Source: Phellopilus nigrolimitatus
Lineage: Eukaryota > Basidiomycota > Agaricomycetes > Hymenochaetales > Hymenochaetaceae
Direction of reading: 5' to 3'
Length of the DNA: 64,000 bases
NCBI GenBank assembly: GCA_021029095.1
Contig: JAJOHG010000019.1
Coordinates: forward strand, 558,001 to 622,000
Part shown: one piece after another, positions 12,280 through 23,561 of the stretch
How the letters are laid out: each line of letters begins with the position of its first letter
Numbering within the stretch: the stretch's first letter is position 1
The notes under the pieces: model-generated
Told to the model about the DNA's origin: nothing
What the model saw: the letters and a program-made list of their open reading frames with translations, nothing else
The model's database searches: none
Made by a program: the position numbers and the translations under genes

Positions 12280-13046
12280 CGTGGGCGGAGAGGGCGGAGA
12301 GGAGGAGGAAGGTGGGCCCGACGAGGCTTGCCGCCCGCCGAGGTCGACATCGGACAGACTTTTTTTTTCTCATCGTTTTCCCACGCCTGCTAAAATAAAG
12401 TACATGTACTTCTCCTATATCTTGGCTTCCGTGCGGCCAACTCTATGTTCTTCTACTATTCGTACATTTACACTACATGACGGTATATCAAATTTGCGCC
12501 CAAAAAACCTGTATAAGAATCAGCCCAAAATTATCTTGGACGGGCTTTTGAACACTGCAGACCGGGACGGCGGACTGTCCTCAGTCAAGTGATGTCCGTA
12601 TCATCTGGCGCGTTCCTCCCTGATAGTAATATTCACGAGGAGTGGTCTTGGACGGACGTCGCATGGCGGTAAGGCAGGAGTATTCCTTCTTCGACTTTGT
12701 ACAAGCGCTGAATATTTGTTCTTGCAGGCGTGTGTTTAGGGCCGGTCAAACTGACACTGAGGTCGAGCGCATACAGTAAGCTCAAGCTCCATAGGTCTGC
12801 TGTCTGCAGACCCGCGGTCGCAGCGGTGTCAGGTTAATGAGCAGATTAGGCAGCCGCAGGGGTTATGATGTATATATTTTAGCGTATACGAAAGAACGAG
12901 AACCTCGAACAGTCGACGGGTGGAAGCTTATTCAGCGTAGTGACGATATAAAGCTTCCACGGCGTCTGCGCCCGATAGCGACCCTCTCTTGCTTCCTGAC
13001 TTCATCATCATCCATCCATCCATCCAAATCGTCAAAGATCCCCAAA
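12280..13046. other. Divergent promoter region between YTM1 and SOD
   Basis: Contains the start-side flanks of two divergently transcribed genes. A TATA-like box with a flanking inverted repeat is annotated separately at 12920-12960. Open frames here (including one in frame with SOD from 12837) are treated as untranslated. Confidence 0.5.
12920..12960 (+). promoter_or_regulatory. TATA-like box inside a 10-bp perfect inverted repeat upstream of SOD
   Basis: GTGGAAGCTT (12920-12929) and AAGCTTCCAC (12951-12960) are perfect inverted copies separated by 21 nt. TATAAA lies at 12947-12952, overlapping the right arm and about 95 bp before the SOD start codon. The arms could be a palindromic factor site or form a stem in the 5' untranslated RNA. 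Its role is an inference from position. Confidence 0.45.
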
Positions 13047-14028
13047 ATGCCGGTACGTGCTCCCGCTCTCCGCGCGCGTCGTGTCTTCCGCCCCGCTCAC
13101 CGCCGCCCCCGGGGCGCATATACGCAGCACACGCTCCCGCCGCTGCCGTACGCGTACAACGCGCTTGAGCCGTACATCAGCGAGCAGATCATGAAGCTGC
13201 ACCACACGAAGCACCACCAGACGTACGTCACTGCGCTCAACGCGGCGGAGGAGTCGTACGCGAAGGCGGCGACGCCGAAGGAGCGGATCTCGCTGCAGGC
13301 CGCGCTCAAGTTCAACGGCGGCGGTGCGTCGCCCCGCTTTCTTCTTTCTTTCTTTCTTTCTTTCCTTCGTACGTACGTACACCTTGGCTTACTGGGGACG
13401 TGTGCAGGACACATCAACCACTCGCTGTTCTGGAAGAACCTCGCGCCTGCACCGGAGAAGGGCGGCGCGGGGGGTAAACTGGACGGGAGCACGGCGTTCG
13501 CGGCGGCGGTCAAGGCAGACTTTGGGTCGCTGGACAACCTGATCCAGAAGTTCAACACGGCGACGCTCGGCATCCAGGGCTCCGGCTGGGGCTGGCTCGT
13601 GCGTTCTGCCTTTCTCTTTCTCTTGTGCCCAGTTCCGAGTCGTGTCGCTGACTGATTTCTTATCTTCTATCACGTGATTGCTTTTAAATATGACGGAACG
13701 TGATGGTACGATGGCGCGATGACGTGCAGGGCGTGAACCCGACGACGAAGAAGCTCGAGATCGCGACGACGTCGAACCAGGACCCGCTCCTCACCCTCCT
13801 CCCCGTCATCGGCATCGACATCTGGGAGCACGCATTCTACCTCCAGTACCTCAACGTAAAGCCCGACGTGCGTATCCATCCTCCCTCGTTCCTTCCGCAT
13901 CCCGATCCCGTGCTCATTCATCCCGCATACAGTACCTCAAGGCGATCTGGAACGTCGTCAACTTCGATGAGGCCGCCAAGCGCTACGACGCTGCCGTTAA
14001 CTCCGGCGCCGATGCCGCCAAACTCTAA
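13047..14028 (+). CDS. SOD: Mn/Fe-type superoxide dismutase, probably cytosolic
   Basis: Converts superoxide to hydrogen peroxide and oxygen. Five exons: 13047-13052 (Met-Pro only), 13128-13323, 13408-13598, 13730-13867, 13933-14028; 208 aa. The protein starts [19 protein letters not shown]. Metal ligands by family alignment are His in [10 protein letters not shown] (first and second helices), the Asp in [12 protein letters not shown] and the His of that same motif. The fold motifs [11 protein letters not shown] and GSGWGW are present. It has no mitochondrial presequence when intron 1 is removed, like basidiomycete cytosolic Mn-SODs. Intron 1 (13053-13127) is 75 nt, stop-free and in frame; retained, it would add 25 residues rich in arginine and free of acidic residues, resembling a mitochondrial targeting peptide. 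Intron 2 holds a (TTTC)n microsatellite. Confidence 0.93.
13337..13381 (+). repeat. Microsatellites in SOD intron 2
   Basis: A run of TTTC units (about 13337-13363) is followed closely by a GTAC/ACGT run (about 13368-13381). Both lie within the intron between SOD exons 2 and 3. Confidence 0.8.
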
Positions 14029-15161
14029 GCGCCCCCGACTCGAACGAGTTCGTAAGCCTAAAGTACTCAGGCCGTCGTCTGTAACGTCTAGCAATGTGAC
14101 AAGTGAAGAAGGAAGCAGTATTTGTCTTGCCTTGTAACAAATAAAATCATGTCCAATTGTGTTTCTTGTCTAACCTTACAAACCTCTTCAAGAAGAACCC
14201 GACGACTTGAACCGAAATCGATGCGCGTCTCGTCATGTCAGCCTTCCTTCGTTCTCAGTGGGTGTACTCTACATTCCAGAAACTTGCTGTCGCATCTGCG
14301 TCTCATGTCTGTTTTATATGTGTGCCACATTCCGATTGAAGCGAAATTTTGGGGCAAGTCTCGGATCAATAGCTCTTAAAAACGAGGCCTTGCGGACACT
14401 GACCCCTTCGCGCGCAACATTTCATTCACCGCGCGCACTCTCAGAATACGCAGGGAGATAGGCGCAGTGACGGAGGGCTGCCGTAAGGCATTAGACAGTG
14501 TTATACAACATGTACGCGCACCCAAGCGTCTCGTGCGACTTGGCATGTACGTATGTACATACTACGGGAGAACCACCGCAGTGACACGCGACATTTATCA
14601 CTACGATAACCCGCTCAGAGAATTAACAGCCAACACACTGGATAAAATTGCGACTTCCCAACCTGAGCCGCGAATGCTGTTTGCAACATCGATCATGATG
14701 ATCAAGCGTATCCTGACGCATTGAACGTATCCGTCTTGCGCTTGTTTGCACTATCCATTGTTTACTTCGAACCACTCTCCTGCAATTTTACAATTTGCAA
14801 GCGACAAGCAGGAGATGTCGATAGTTCAGAGAGAGCAACGGAAATGGAGCGAGGGGCGCAGTTCTGGAAGTCGAAGGATTAGAAACGGAATACTATCGAG
14901 CGTGAGAAAGGCGTGTCGTGCGCACTCTGCCTCACTTTTTCCTACCGCCACATATTCCTCTGTCGTGATCGCAAACTCAATAAGCCCTCATTTTGCAGCT
15001 CTGCTGCAATGGGGGCGTATTTAAAACCCCTGTCGCCTTGGCAGTCTTGACACGCAAACATGTTGCGCAGAGTTCCTATGCGATTTATATTCTCTTTCCC
15101 ATGATTCCACTGGCTTCAAGTTTCTTCTAGAAAACAGGTGCTCCTTACTTTCTTACCTTAG
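14029..15161. other. No convincing gene
   Basis: Short plus-strand frames at 14122-14461, 14467-14724 and 14746-15024 show no family pattern and no splice continuity. The right end should hold the promoter of the F-box gene at 15162. Confidence 0.5.
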
Positions 15162-16562
15162 ATGACACAGGGGGGAGATAGTCAAAACAATGTATCTCTT
15201 CAAATATCAACTAATCAAGAGTGCTTGAGAACCTGCGAAGATACCGCCACGGCATGTGCTCCGAGCTTTCAATCCGTGATTCCCTTGGGTGAGCTACTTT
15301 CCAGTCTTCCCCCAGAGCTCTTGGGCGAAATATTTTACTGGGTCTGTCCGACATGTATCGACCGTCTGTCGGCGCCTGCGATGTCGCCGCTCGTCCTCAG
15401 CCACGTCTGCCGCCTGTGGCGCCACGTCGCCTTCGCCACTCCCGGGATCTGGACGTACACGAGCCTCACAGCGCCCCGGCGCTCACTCGCGTCGCCGATC
15501 GCGCTGATGAATCTCTGGCTGTCCCACTCGAAAACACACCCCCTCGTCATCGACCTCGACCTCTCCGAGTTCACGAAGTTCAGGAAGTCGGATGCCGTCC
15601 TCCCGACGGTCAAGGCGCTGACCGCTCTCGCTGTGCGGCTGAAGCCGATCCTCTCCCCGGACAAGGTGCCGCTTACTGTGTCCATCAAGCCATCTGTCGA
15701 AGTCGAGTTCCCGCACCTCGCTGAAGAATATTGCTCATCGACCGACCAGACTGGGCATTTCTCCCGGGGGACATTCCAACTGCGCGTTTTATTAAGGCCA
15801 CGCTTCCACCTCGGCATGGAGAACCACAGAGATTTCGGGCCCCACCTCGTGCACCTCGACCTCCGCGACCACGAGAACCTCATCTGCCTGACCATCGAAG
15901 AGTGCGTCCTCATAATGGGTATCTACCCTAAGCTGCAGTACCTTGCGCTCCGGGTCGGCTACGCCACCGACGTCGTGCTCGAGGCGCATACACTGACCGA
16001 CCTGACGACGCTCCGTCTGTCGTGGGAAGGCGATGACAACCCGGGGCGCGTGCTCGACGCGCTGCACGCGCCACGCCTCGTGGTCCTCGAGCTCGACGGC
16101 CCGCTTCCCCCGCCGGACTTCGTGGTCGGAAACAGATGGCCGCACCTCCTTAGCTTCCTCGCGCGCTCCGCGCCGCCGCTCCGCTCGCTCGAACTCCACA
16201 AGCTCTGCGTTTCCAAAATGGACATTCTCGCGTGTCTCGCGCGCTGTGTGGGCCTCGAGCGCCTGTGGCTCGAAGAGTGCACGGTCGACGAGCGCCTGGT
16301 ACACGAACTCTCGGACGGGCCGCACCCGCGCGCCGAGGGGGCGCGCCGCATTCTGGTGTCACTCAGGTCGCTGGGACTCGTGCGGTGCGCGAGGTTCGAC
16401 GCGACACTGGTCTGCAAGGCGTTCTGTCTCTCGGGGCTGGTGTGGAGTGTTTCCGAGCTGGACGAGCTGTACATTGCTGACGGCAACGTCTATGCGGGTT
16501 CCCCGGAGCTGTATCTTCTCAGGACGCGGTATGAAGCGGGAGATTACGGTTATTTGGCCTGA
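15162..16562 (+). CDS. F-box protein with leucine-rich-like C-terminal region
   Basis: Single exon, 466 aa. An F-box-like motif lies at about residues 44-95: LSSLPPELLGEIFYWVC, then PLVLSHVCRLWRHVAFATPG, with the W-R-x-V-A core typical of the many Agaricomycete F-box proteins. The remainder is leucine-rich (LVHLDLRDHENLICLTIEEC, LVVLELDGPLPPPDF, LRSLELHKLC, GLERLWLEEC, LRSLGLVRC), consistent with degenerate LRRs used for substrate capture in an SCF ubiquitin ligase. The substrate is unknown. These genes are a large expanded family in mushrooms, so no orthologue name is given. No frame problem was seen. The start at 15162 precedes the F-box by about 40 residues; a later Met is not excluded. 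Confidence 0.85.
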   Translation: MTQGGDSQNNVSLQISTNQECLRTCEDTATACAPSFQSVIPLGELLSSLPPELLGEIFYWVCPTCIDRLSAPAMSPLVLSHVCRLWRHVAFATPGIWTYTSLTAPRRSLASPIALMNLWLSHSKTHPLVIDLDLSEFTKFRKSDAVLPTVKALTALAVRLKPILSPDKVPLTVSIKPSVEVEFPHLAEEYCSSTDQTGHFSRGTFQLRVLLRPRFHLGMENHRDFGPHLVHLDLRDHENLICLTIEECVLIMGIYPKLQYLALRVGYATDVVLEAHTLTDLTTLRLSWEGDDNPGRVLDALHAPRLVVLELDGPLPPPDFVVGNRWPHLLSFLARSAPPLRSLELHKLCVSKMDILACLARCVGLERLWLEECTVDERLVHELSDGPHPRAEGARRILVSLRSLGLVRCARFDATLVCKAFCLSGLVWSVSELDELYIADGNVYAGSPELYLLRTRYEAGDYGYLA

Positions 16563-17545
16563 TCGCACACTCAATCTCGTCCACGGACTGCGTACGCAAG
16601 CGAAGTGAAGTCCAACGGTGCTTGTCTCGATATTCCAAAATATCACAAACGTACGAGCCACGCGCCTGTGCAACTAATTATTATCCCTAAGACATATCAT
16701 CAGAACTGACGACAAAAATTATCGGCCTCTTAAAAATGCGCTGTTCTGGTCCCTGTACTGGAACCAGACTGTGCACTTATTCTTTGCCTTTAACGTCTTT
16801 AGCGTTCCAAAAATGAATCAACGTGTCTGCGCCATCATGATCTGACTCGCTATCACTTATGGATGTTGTAGCAAGAATGGTGCGGCCAACGAGCTTCCAC
16901 CAGCTTGGTCTTGCATTTGACCTCCGGCCGTGCTAGGCCTGGTCTCTAAGCACAAAATGATCACGCATTTTAATATTCGTTTCTAAGGATGTAGAGGGAC
17001 TTTGTTTTACATTCTGAGAACAGCATCCCTCAGTGAGAGAAAAGAATAAAGCCAGCTTATTCCTGTATATTAACAATATGGTTGTATCTTAACTTTAATT
17101 TATTGGCAGTCACACTATATGAGACGTTGTTCATTTCATTAAGGCTCGAATATATTTTTAACGGCCCTTTAAGTAGGATTCGGGGGAAAATATGCAATCA
17201 TATTTTACAGCGTAATACATAAGGCCATAATTGATTGCGGAAATGCACACGAACACATCGATGACTTCTTGATGTTCGACAGACCAACCCTGTCCTGAAC
17301 GGCATCAAGGCAGTAGCTGCCATCTGGCCTAGTAGAGGCAACTGGTTAATTCAAGTCACTGGAAGTCTGATAGCCGTATATATTAAGTATGCAAGAAAAG
17401 CTTGGGCCCCAAAGTACTAATCTGGAGCGAGGAAAAATGTACGCGTCAGACGCGTTTGCATCACGTGGTCAAGCCAAATAGTACCAAGTACGTGACATTT
17501 TCGGAAGAAAAAAGCGTGCCGAAGTCCGACAACGAGCAGAAGGCG
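16563..17545. other. AT-rich intergenic, nothing recognised
   Basis: Low-GC stretch without convincing open frames or RNA genes. A short frame at 17402-17584 runs into the uL14m start but does not resemble a leader of that family. Confidence 0.5.
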
Positions 17546-18065
17546 ATGATCAGTCTCAAGGGCACCCTCAATGTACGTCGTTAATAAAATGTATTCTCAG
17601 AGTACGATGTCGCTCACCGGACAGTGGCGTAGGTCATCGACAACTCGGGGGCGTTGCTCGTCGAGTGCGTCAACGTCCTGAAGCACAAGGTCAACCACGG
17701 CTACGGCGGGGTCGGCGACGAAATCGTCTGCGTCGTCAAGCGCGCGCGGCCCTTATCCGCGTCCGCGTTCACTTCCTCCACCGCCGTCAAGGTCAAGCAG
17801 GGCGACGTCCGCCGCGCGCTCATCGTACGCACGAAGAAGCCCGCCGCGCGCCCGGACGGCCGTATTGTCAAGTTCGACGACAACGCGTGCGTGCTTCTTA
17901 ACAACAAAAAAGAGATGCTGGGCACACGCGTCGGCGGGCCTGTCAGTGCGGAGCTGCGGATGAAGGGTTGGGGGAAGGTGCTCAGCTTGGCGCCGAAGGT
18001 GCGTGAGCCGGTGCGGCTCGAGTGCTCCTCGAAGGCTGATTTAATTTTATGCATAGGTGTTATGA
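17546..18065 (+). CDS. MRPL38: Mitochondrial large-subunit ribosomal protein uL14m
   Basis: Mitoribosomal homologue of bacterial L14 (yeast Mrpl38), placed on the subunit interface. Three exons: 17546-17572, 17633-17998 and 18057-18065, 133 aa. Family motifs: [64 protein letters not shown] (here [13 protein letters not shown]), [14 protein letters not shown] and [14 protein letters not shown]. The C-terminal exon is only GTG TTA TGA. Without that splice the frame would run into about 35 unrelated residues, so the intron at 17999-18056 is preferred. No separate presequence is visible, which is usual for this small protein. Yeast gene symbol used by homology. Confidence 0.9.
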
Positions 18066-18487
18066 TCATCTCATCTACGATTGCTTTAGAACTGCATTTC
18101 ATCTAAATTACTGTCTTCTTGCATCGCAATATCGGTTTTCAGCAAATCCAGTATTAAGTGGGTCACTGTTAGAATAATCGCCCTTCTCTGGAGCTGTATG
18201 TATGGCATGGGACGCGCGCTTGAAGGTTAATACAACTCCCCAATGGCGCCCCAGAAGTTGATGCTGTTTGCGACGTTCTTTTTCCGTCCGACTGAGCCGC
18301 CAAATTATACATGTTGATATGGATCAGATGGTCTTCTTTCTGCATACATGCGCTCGCCAGACGTCGCTTCCAGGACTTGATTTGATCTGAGCACAGCGAC
18401 AAGAGAAGAAATAGGCGCTCGTACTGGGATAAAGGCCCTGTACCTTCCAGCGGTTCTCTGTTATCTCTACCTCTGCATTTCTCCGCG
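18066..18487. other. Intergenic, nothing recognised
   Basis: Downstream region of uL14m and upstream region of the AAA ATPase gene. The minus-strand frame at 18169-18507 has no recognisable features. Confidence 0.5.
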
Positions 18488-21190
18488 ATGCTACCTATCC
18501 ACGACATTCTCTCTGTCTATGCGCAACCTTCTCGTATGTATTCACAGCCAGACCTTTGGCCTATCCGGCCGCCGTCTTCTGGTCTGTTTTCATCATATCT
18601 CTGTCTTTGCTTTCATTCAGACTAATGTTCGACAACGGCATGATGTTGTGTTGTCGTCCATTTAGATGCGGCAACGAGGGCATACCGCGCTGCGCTGCGC
18701 GTGAGCAACTTGACTGTTTATTGCATTCTGCATTGGCTGACAAGTATACAGGGCGAAGACTTTGATTCATCGAGCGAGGACGGCAAAGAGGTGCCCGATG
18801 CTCCTCTGGTCCCTGATGCGCAGCGTGGGATGCGTCTAGAGGCTAAGTGTATCGACATGATGTTCGACCACATGACTCAGCGGCTCGTTGCACACGAGCG
18901 CGCACCCCAGGCCGTCCGGGTAGCTGCTGACGCGTACGCAGAGTACGCCTTTACTCTTCATCGCATGTCCCAAGAGGGGGAGGAATACAAGGCGTACTTT
19001 GACATCCGGAGCCCGTACCTGAGAGACGTGTCTGCAGAGGTCATTGGCAAGGTCGAAGGTATTTCATGGACCGCGAAGCCACTGAGTGATCCGTGCTGCA
19101 TGAGCCGATCGCATACGCGCTAATCATTATCCATCTGCAGATCGACTACAAGACTTTCCTCATGTTTCTTCCCGAGCTCCAAGCGTGCTCAGACCGTCTC
19201 TCATCTAAGCCAGAACTAGAGAAATCCGAATCGGACACGCTTACCCATGCGCACCTATCCTTCTTTCTCTCGTTCCTCCGCTTGGAGTACGCGGCGACGC
19301 TCAGCGAGCTCGCCGCGCTGCTCGCACACGACGAGATCACGTTCGACCTTCTCTGGACGATCATGCGCCCGCGCACACTGCTGTACGCGAAGTGCAAGGC
19401 CACAGGCGCGCCGCGTGCCGTTCGGTTGCTGGACGCGAGCGTCGTGTCGTTGTGCGGCACGTTGGTGTGGCAGCTGAAAGTCGAGTACGTCGAGTACAAC
19501 GTGCAGCACGGCACGCTGTCGACGACCGCGCATCCCGGTGTAGAGACCACGACATCGTTCCCGAAGTTTGGAATTGCAACGGGCTTCGTCGTAGATGCGA
19601 TCCATCATTTCAAAGGCGCGGTGAAGATCACAAGTCTGGCAACGTATCCGTTTCACTATTTCTCGCGAGTGCAAGAGCTTACTGAGATGCTCATTGCGCG
19701 CGGGAGAAAGTGGGAAGCTCTCCAGGGCGGGCTGCATCATATGCAATACAACGGTCCGGGATTGATGCTTAAAAATGGATCGAAGATAACGGCACGTACC
19801 CCGCATATTTTCGGTGCTGCTGACGCTAATGAAGAGCACGTATCGTTTGATTCCTCAATCATGTAGGTTAACAGCCGTATCATGATCGACCGCGGTTAGC
19901 GATGTTCCTCCTCGTGTCTAAGAAACTCGCTCTGACTCTGACTCAATATTGCAGAATCATTCGTCACGGCTGCCGCTGCCGCTCAGCGTAACACGCTCCC
20001 CGAAGTCAAAAAAACCTTAGACGGGAGGCTGCTGGAAAATGTCACCGCCGCTTCCCTGCCTGATGCGCACCTCACTGCGTCGGGGGAGTCAGAGCTCAGC
20101 GAGTCGGACCTACTTGTCGCTAATCCTTGCGTTTACGGATTTAGCTTGTCTGCTAAACTCTGGGGTGGGAATGTTTCCACATCTCTCTTTTACCTATCTG
20201 GGCATTAACATCATGTTTTCAGTTACTTTAGGTGTCGCGCATGTTTCTCCGATCGAATGGAACGACGAGCCCTTCGCAAACCTCATTCTTTCTGGAAACC
20301 AGAAGGCGGTCGTCAAGGCGCTTGTGGAAACGCACACTGCTGATGCGGCGAAGGCAGCCTCGCAGCAGTTCGATGACTTTGTACGAGGCAAAGGACGGGG
20401 GCTCGTCATCAACCTGTTTGGAAACCCGGGCGTGGGGAAGACCCTTACGGCAGAGGCGACTAGTGAACGTGAGTTGGTGGTGTTTCAATTGGTTAGAAAT
20501 GCGAGTTGACGTCGGTCGGACAGAGGTGCGGAGGCCATTATATGTAGTAGGTGCGGCCGACCTCGGCGCATCCGCGGGCTCTGTGGAAGAGGAACTGAAG
20601 TCCGCACTCGGGTTTGCGGAACGCTGGGGCGCCGTTGTGCTCATCGACGAGGCGGACGTATTCCTGGAGGAGCGGTCCTTGCACGATCTTGCGCGCAATG
20701 CGATGGTCTCCGTCTTCCTGCGGCATCTCGAGTGCGTCCTTCTCTTTCTCTTTTCTTGCACACTTCGATCCCGGCTGACTCCATATATATTTCTAGATAC
20801 TTCTGTGGGATCCTCTTCCTCACGACGAACCGCGTCCGCACCTTTGACGACGCCTTCCAGTCGCGGATACACGTCTCGCTGCGCTACCATGACCTTAGCT
20901 CCGACGCAAAGCGCCAGATCTGGATTGCTTTTCTTGCAAAGGCGCGCACAGCGAGGATAGGGGACGCTGCATCTGGCGAACGCAGCCGAGACACAGCACC
21001 TGGCTCGGGCTTCTCCGAAGAAGAGCTAAGTATGCTCACTGAGAGAAAAGTAAATGGGCGACAGATTAAGAATGCCGTGCGCACCGCGAGCGCTTTAGCG
21101 AGCAGTGCCCGCGAACCGTTAAGCTATCAGCACTTGGCGCAGGTCCTCGACATGATGGCCGATTTCGCGCTCGATATGAATACAGCATGA
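18488..21190 (+). CDS. AAA-family ATPase with large N-terminal domain
   Basis: Multi-exon ATPase of the fungal group with a long N-terminal region (DUF7025-like by my reading) before one AAA module. Clear exons start at 18752 (GEDFDSSSEDG), 19141 (IDYKTFLMFLPELQ...), about 19960 and 20231 (VSPIEWNDEPFANLI). The AAA module has Walker A GNPGVGKT (about 20420-20445), Walker B VVLIDEADVFLE (20634-20669), sensor-1 LFLTTNR (about 20811-20831) and the arginine-finger helix FDDAFQSRIHVSLRY. A C-terminal helical lid follows (NGRQIKNAVRTA). The region before Walker A (EWNDEPFANLILSGNQKAVVKALVE) is typical of this group, members of which are often annotated as mitochondrial Bcs1-like or stress ATPases; I cannot say which. 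The 5' end (ATG at 18488, MLPIHDILSVYAQPS) is uncertain. Frame is clean. Confidence 0.75.
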
Positions 21191-21327
21191 TATCTGTCCA
21201 TTTAGAATCAGAATATAAACACATGCCTTCCTGTCAATACTTAGATCTTGTATCCTGTATGTACTTGTACAACCAAAAACAACCTCAAAGGGGTGAGACT
21301 TTCATGGTATGAATATATATAAAAATC

Positions 21328-21419
21328 TGATTCGACCCGGTCTCGAACCGGGGACCTCCTGTGCACTCCTCATTCATTGAAGTGTGAGACAGACGTGATA
21401 ACCACTACACCACCGAACC
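21328..21419 (-). tRNA. tRNA-Val(CAC) with a 19-nt intron
   Basis: On the minus strand the acceptor arms GGTTCGG and TCGAATC pair (with G-U pairs), with discriminator A. The D-arm region is GTGTAGTGGTTATCAC. The anticodon stem TCTGT/ACAGG closes a loop CTCACA plus C, giving anticodon CAC. A 19-nt intron lies after position 37 and must be removed. The T-arm CCCGG-TTCGAGA-CCGGG is perfect. No other tRNA was seen in the window. Confidence 0.9.
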
Positions 21420-22825
21420 GTTGAGTGTTATGGTTTAATATATTTTAGATTCCGCTCACAAACCTCTGCGATCTAGAGCTGATCGAGAAAGAGAGAGGGA
21501 GGTGATCAGGAAGCAAAGAATCTATGAAATGGAGAGCACCAATTCTCATGTTAAATGTTTATCTGTCCATAGGTGAGAATCATGCAGGACGTTATGGCAA
21601 CCAATACGTGCAGACAAATATCTGTCAACAACACGTCGGCAAAAATGGCCGCGACGACTTGGACTTTTCGTTGAAACGTCTTATCGCAAAGCTTTCTCGA
21701 AAATTACATACATGTACTCCATCGAGGATGATCGATGATCTATGGCCTGGCTAGTCCTCGAATACTGCTGAGTCAACTGCCTATTATTCCTCCAGCGGAG
21801 ACGTAACTCGGTAAATGCCATGTGTGGAACGAAGGACGAGAGTATTGTGCTCTGCTGCTGTACTAGCGCCGCCTTCGCACTTTCCCCAGACGCCTCGACT
21901 TATAGGCTCCCAAATGATGGCTTCAGGCTAGTCCTTGGTGCTGGTGCTAAAGGGCGAGTGCCTTCGTGGGCCGGGTATTCCTACAAATAAGTTGAGCCAT
22001 CAGTCGTACCAAAAACAGTCTTTCGGGGTAGACAACAGTGCGTGGAATTTATTCTTTGATTTTTAGCTCTCATTCACTTTTCCCCCTTACCTGACGTAGC
22101 TATAATACCGCAGCCATCTATACACACGATCAGACACACACTGAGCAAATCGCGGTGCTCTGCTTGGTAATGCACAATTCGCAACCAGATGTGGGTAGGT
22201 CCGACCTAATAGGTCTTCTGTAAGGGGTGCCTGAAGTGATCAGATGATATGTAAGGTCTTCCGTCAATATCGGCCTTAACGAACCTCCGTTGACTTACGA
22301 AACTCTAGTCAGTATAAGCTATCTGCACATCTCCGTCAGCATTCGTGAAATAGTCCAAATATAAGGCGGTTTTGCGCGCTGGAATGCATGCTAACTTTCG
22401 GCTCAATATCGGTCCAGCTTGAGTGCTCCTGCGCTTCATAATCTTGGGCATTCTTAAAGCGGAAACCGAAAGCACCAATTTCTAAATTAAGAAAGTCTTG
22501 TGGTCTTCTGTCTCTGAAGAGGCACAATTATAGACTCGGTTTGCTAGTCCGCAATTGGTGGGCTTGGGCCGCTCATACGCCCTTTTATCTAGACTGCAAT
22601 TCCTGAAAATAGTCCTAAGTGCGTCGTATTGGCTGTCTACTCCTCCTTGGCTTCGACGGCATCTAAGTCTATACCTTTCATATTGGATTGCGGGTGTTCG
22701 ATCATGAAACAGCTCTTCGGCATATGGACTTGTTTTTAATTTCCCCTTGCATCGGACATTGAACTCAAGGCCAGGCCCTGGCGTGTCCTGGTGCATTCGG
22801 TATAAAAAGCAACGTTTAGTTCGGA
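21420..22825. other. No convincing gene
   Basis: Short frames at 21524-21754 (plus), 22336-22527 and 22482-22796 (minus) lack family features. The region runs up to the inverted-repeat elements beginning at 22826 and may be repeat-derived. Confidence 0.5.
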
Positions 22826-23266
22826 ACGAGAAACGCTGACGTGAGCTGACCTAAGACGCTCAGGGTTCGCACCCCTGGGCAGACCCTGACGGTCGCGTGC
22901 GTGCCGCTTCGGCAGCCGCCACCGCCCTCACTTGGGCCAGCTGGACCCCGGGCCACCAAACCAGCTCGTTATCGCGCTCCCGCGCGGCGCGATTTTTTTT
23001 TTTGCAAGGCGCGTCGGGATCCGCGCTCGCCCGCCCCATCTCCCGCCCTCACAGCTCGACGTCGAGGAGCCGCTCGGTCTTTGCACTGGACGTCGAAAGT
23101 CGCTGCCCCGTCCTGAAGGCCCCGCAGGGCCGCTCCGGCGGCTGTACTGACTCTCTGATCTCGCCTACTGGCGAGCTTCCTTGCCGACAGGTTCTTCCCA
23201 TCGCTTGGCTTCGCTTTCCCTATAAGTCGCTACCCTGTGCTCGCCGGCCTTCGCCGCGTTTCTCGT
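22826..23266. mobile_element. Possible 441-bp non-autonomous element with 11-bp terminal inverted repeats
   Basis: ACGAGAAACGC at 22826-22836 is matched by GCGTTTCTCGT at 23256-23266. The left end continues CTGACGTGAGC, similar to the start of the short elements at 23291 and 32140 (CTGACCTAC, CTGAGGTAAGC). The interior is GC-rich with no transposase-like frame. No target-site duplication could be fixed by eye. Confidence 0.45.
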
Positions 23267-23372
23267 TCAAAATCGAAGACTTTTTCTTTGACGAGAAACG
23301 CTGACCTACAGTGGGGAATCCGCGGAATGCGTTTCTCGTTCAAAATAGAAGACTTTTTCTTTGACGAGAAAC
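23256..23372. repeat. Two direct copies of a 43-bp motif enclosing a 49-bp inverted-repeat element
   Basis: The stretches 23256-23301 and 23329-23372 both read GCGTTTCTCGT, then TCAAAAT(C/A)GAAG, then a T-rich run and ACGAGAAAC, with one mismatch. Between them, 23291-23339 is itself bounded by ACGAGAAACGC and GCGTTTCTCGT (49 bp). A related 46-bp element lies at 32140-32185. Confidence 0.8.
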
Positions 23373-23561
23373 AGGGTCTCCCCAGGGTGGCTGTAGCATC
23401 CCTGTTGCTTTGGTAAGTCTCTGTCTTCTATTGCTCCTGCAGCCGGCTGATCTCACACGGCTCACAGGCTTTGTCCGTCGTCGCCATCAACGCCCATCAA
23501 TTCCTGTTCCCACCTTCTCTGTCCCCACCTCTTCCGTCTTTGCCGCCATCAACGGCGCACG

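Noticed and set aside
12837..13046. Upstream in-frame extension of SOD from an ATG at 12837
   Set aside because: It spans the TATA-like box and inverted repeat, and its residues do not resemble any SOD leader. The ATG at 13047 followed by a GTACGT donor fits the family.
15335..16673. Several minus-strand open frames of 100-190 codons
   Set aside because: Antisense shadows of the single-exon F-box gene.
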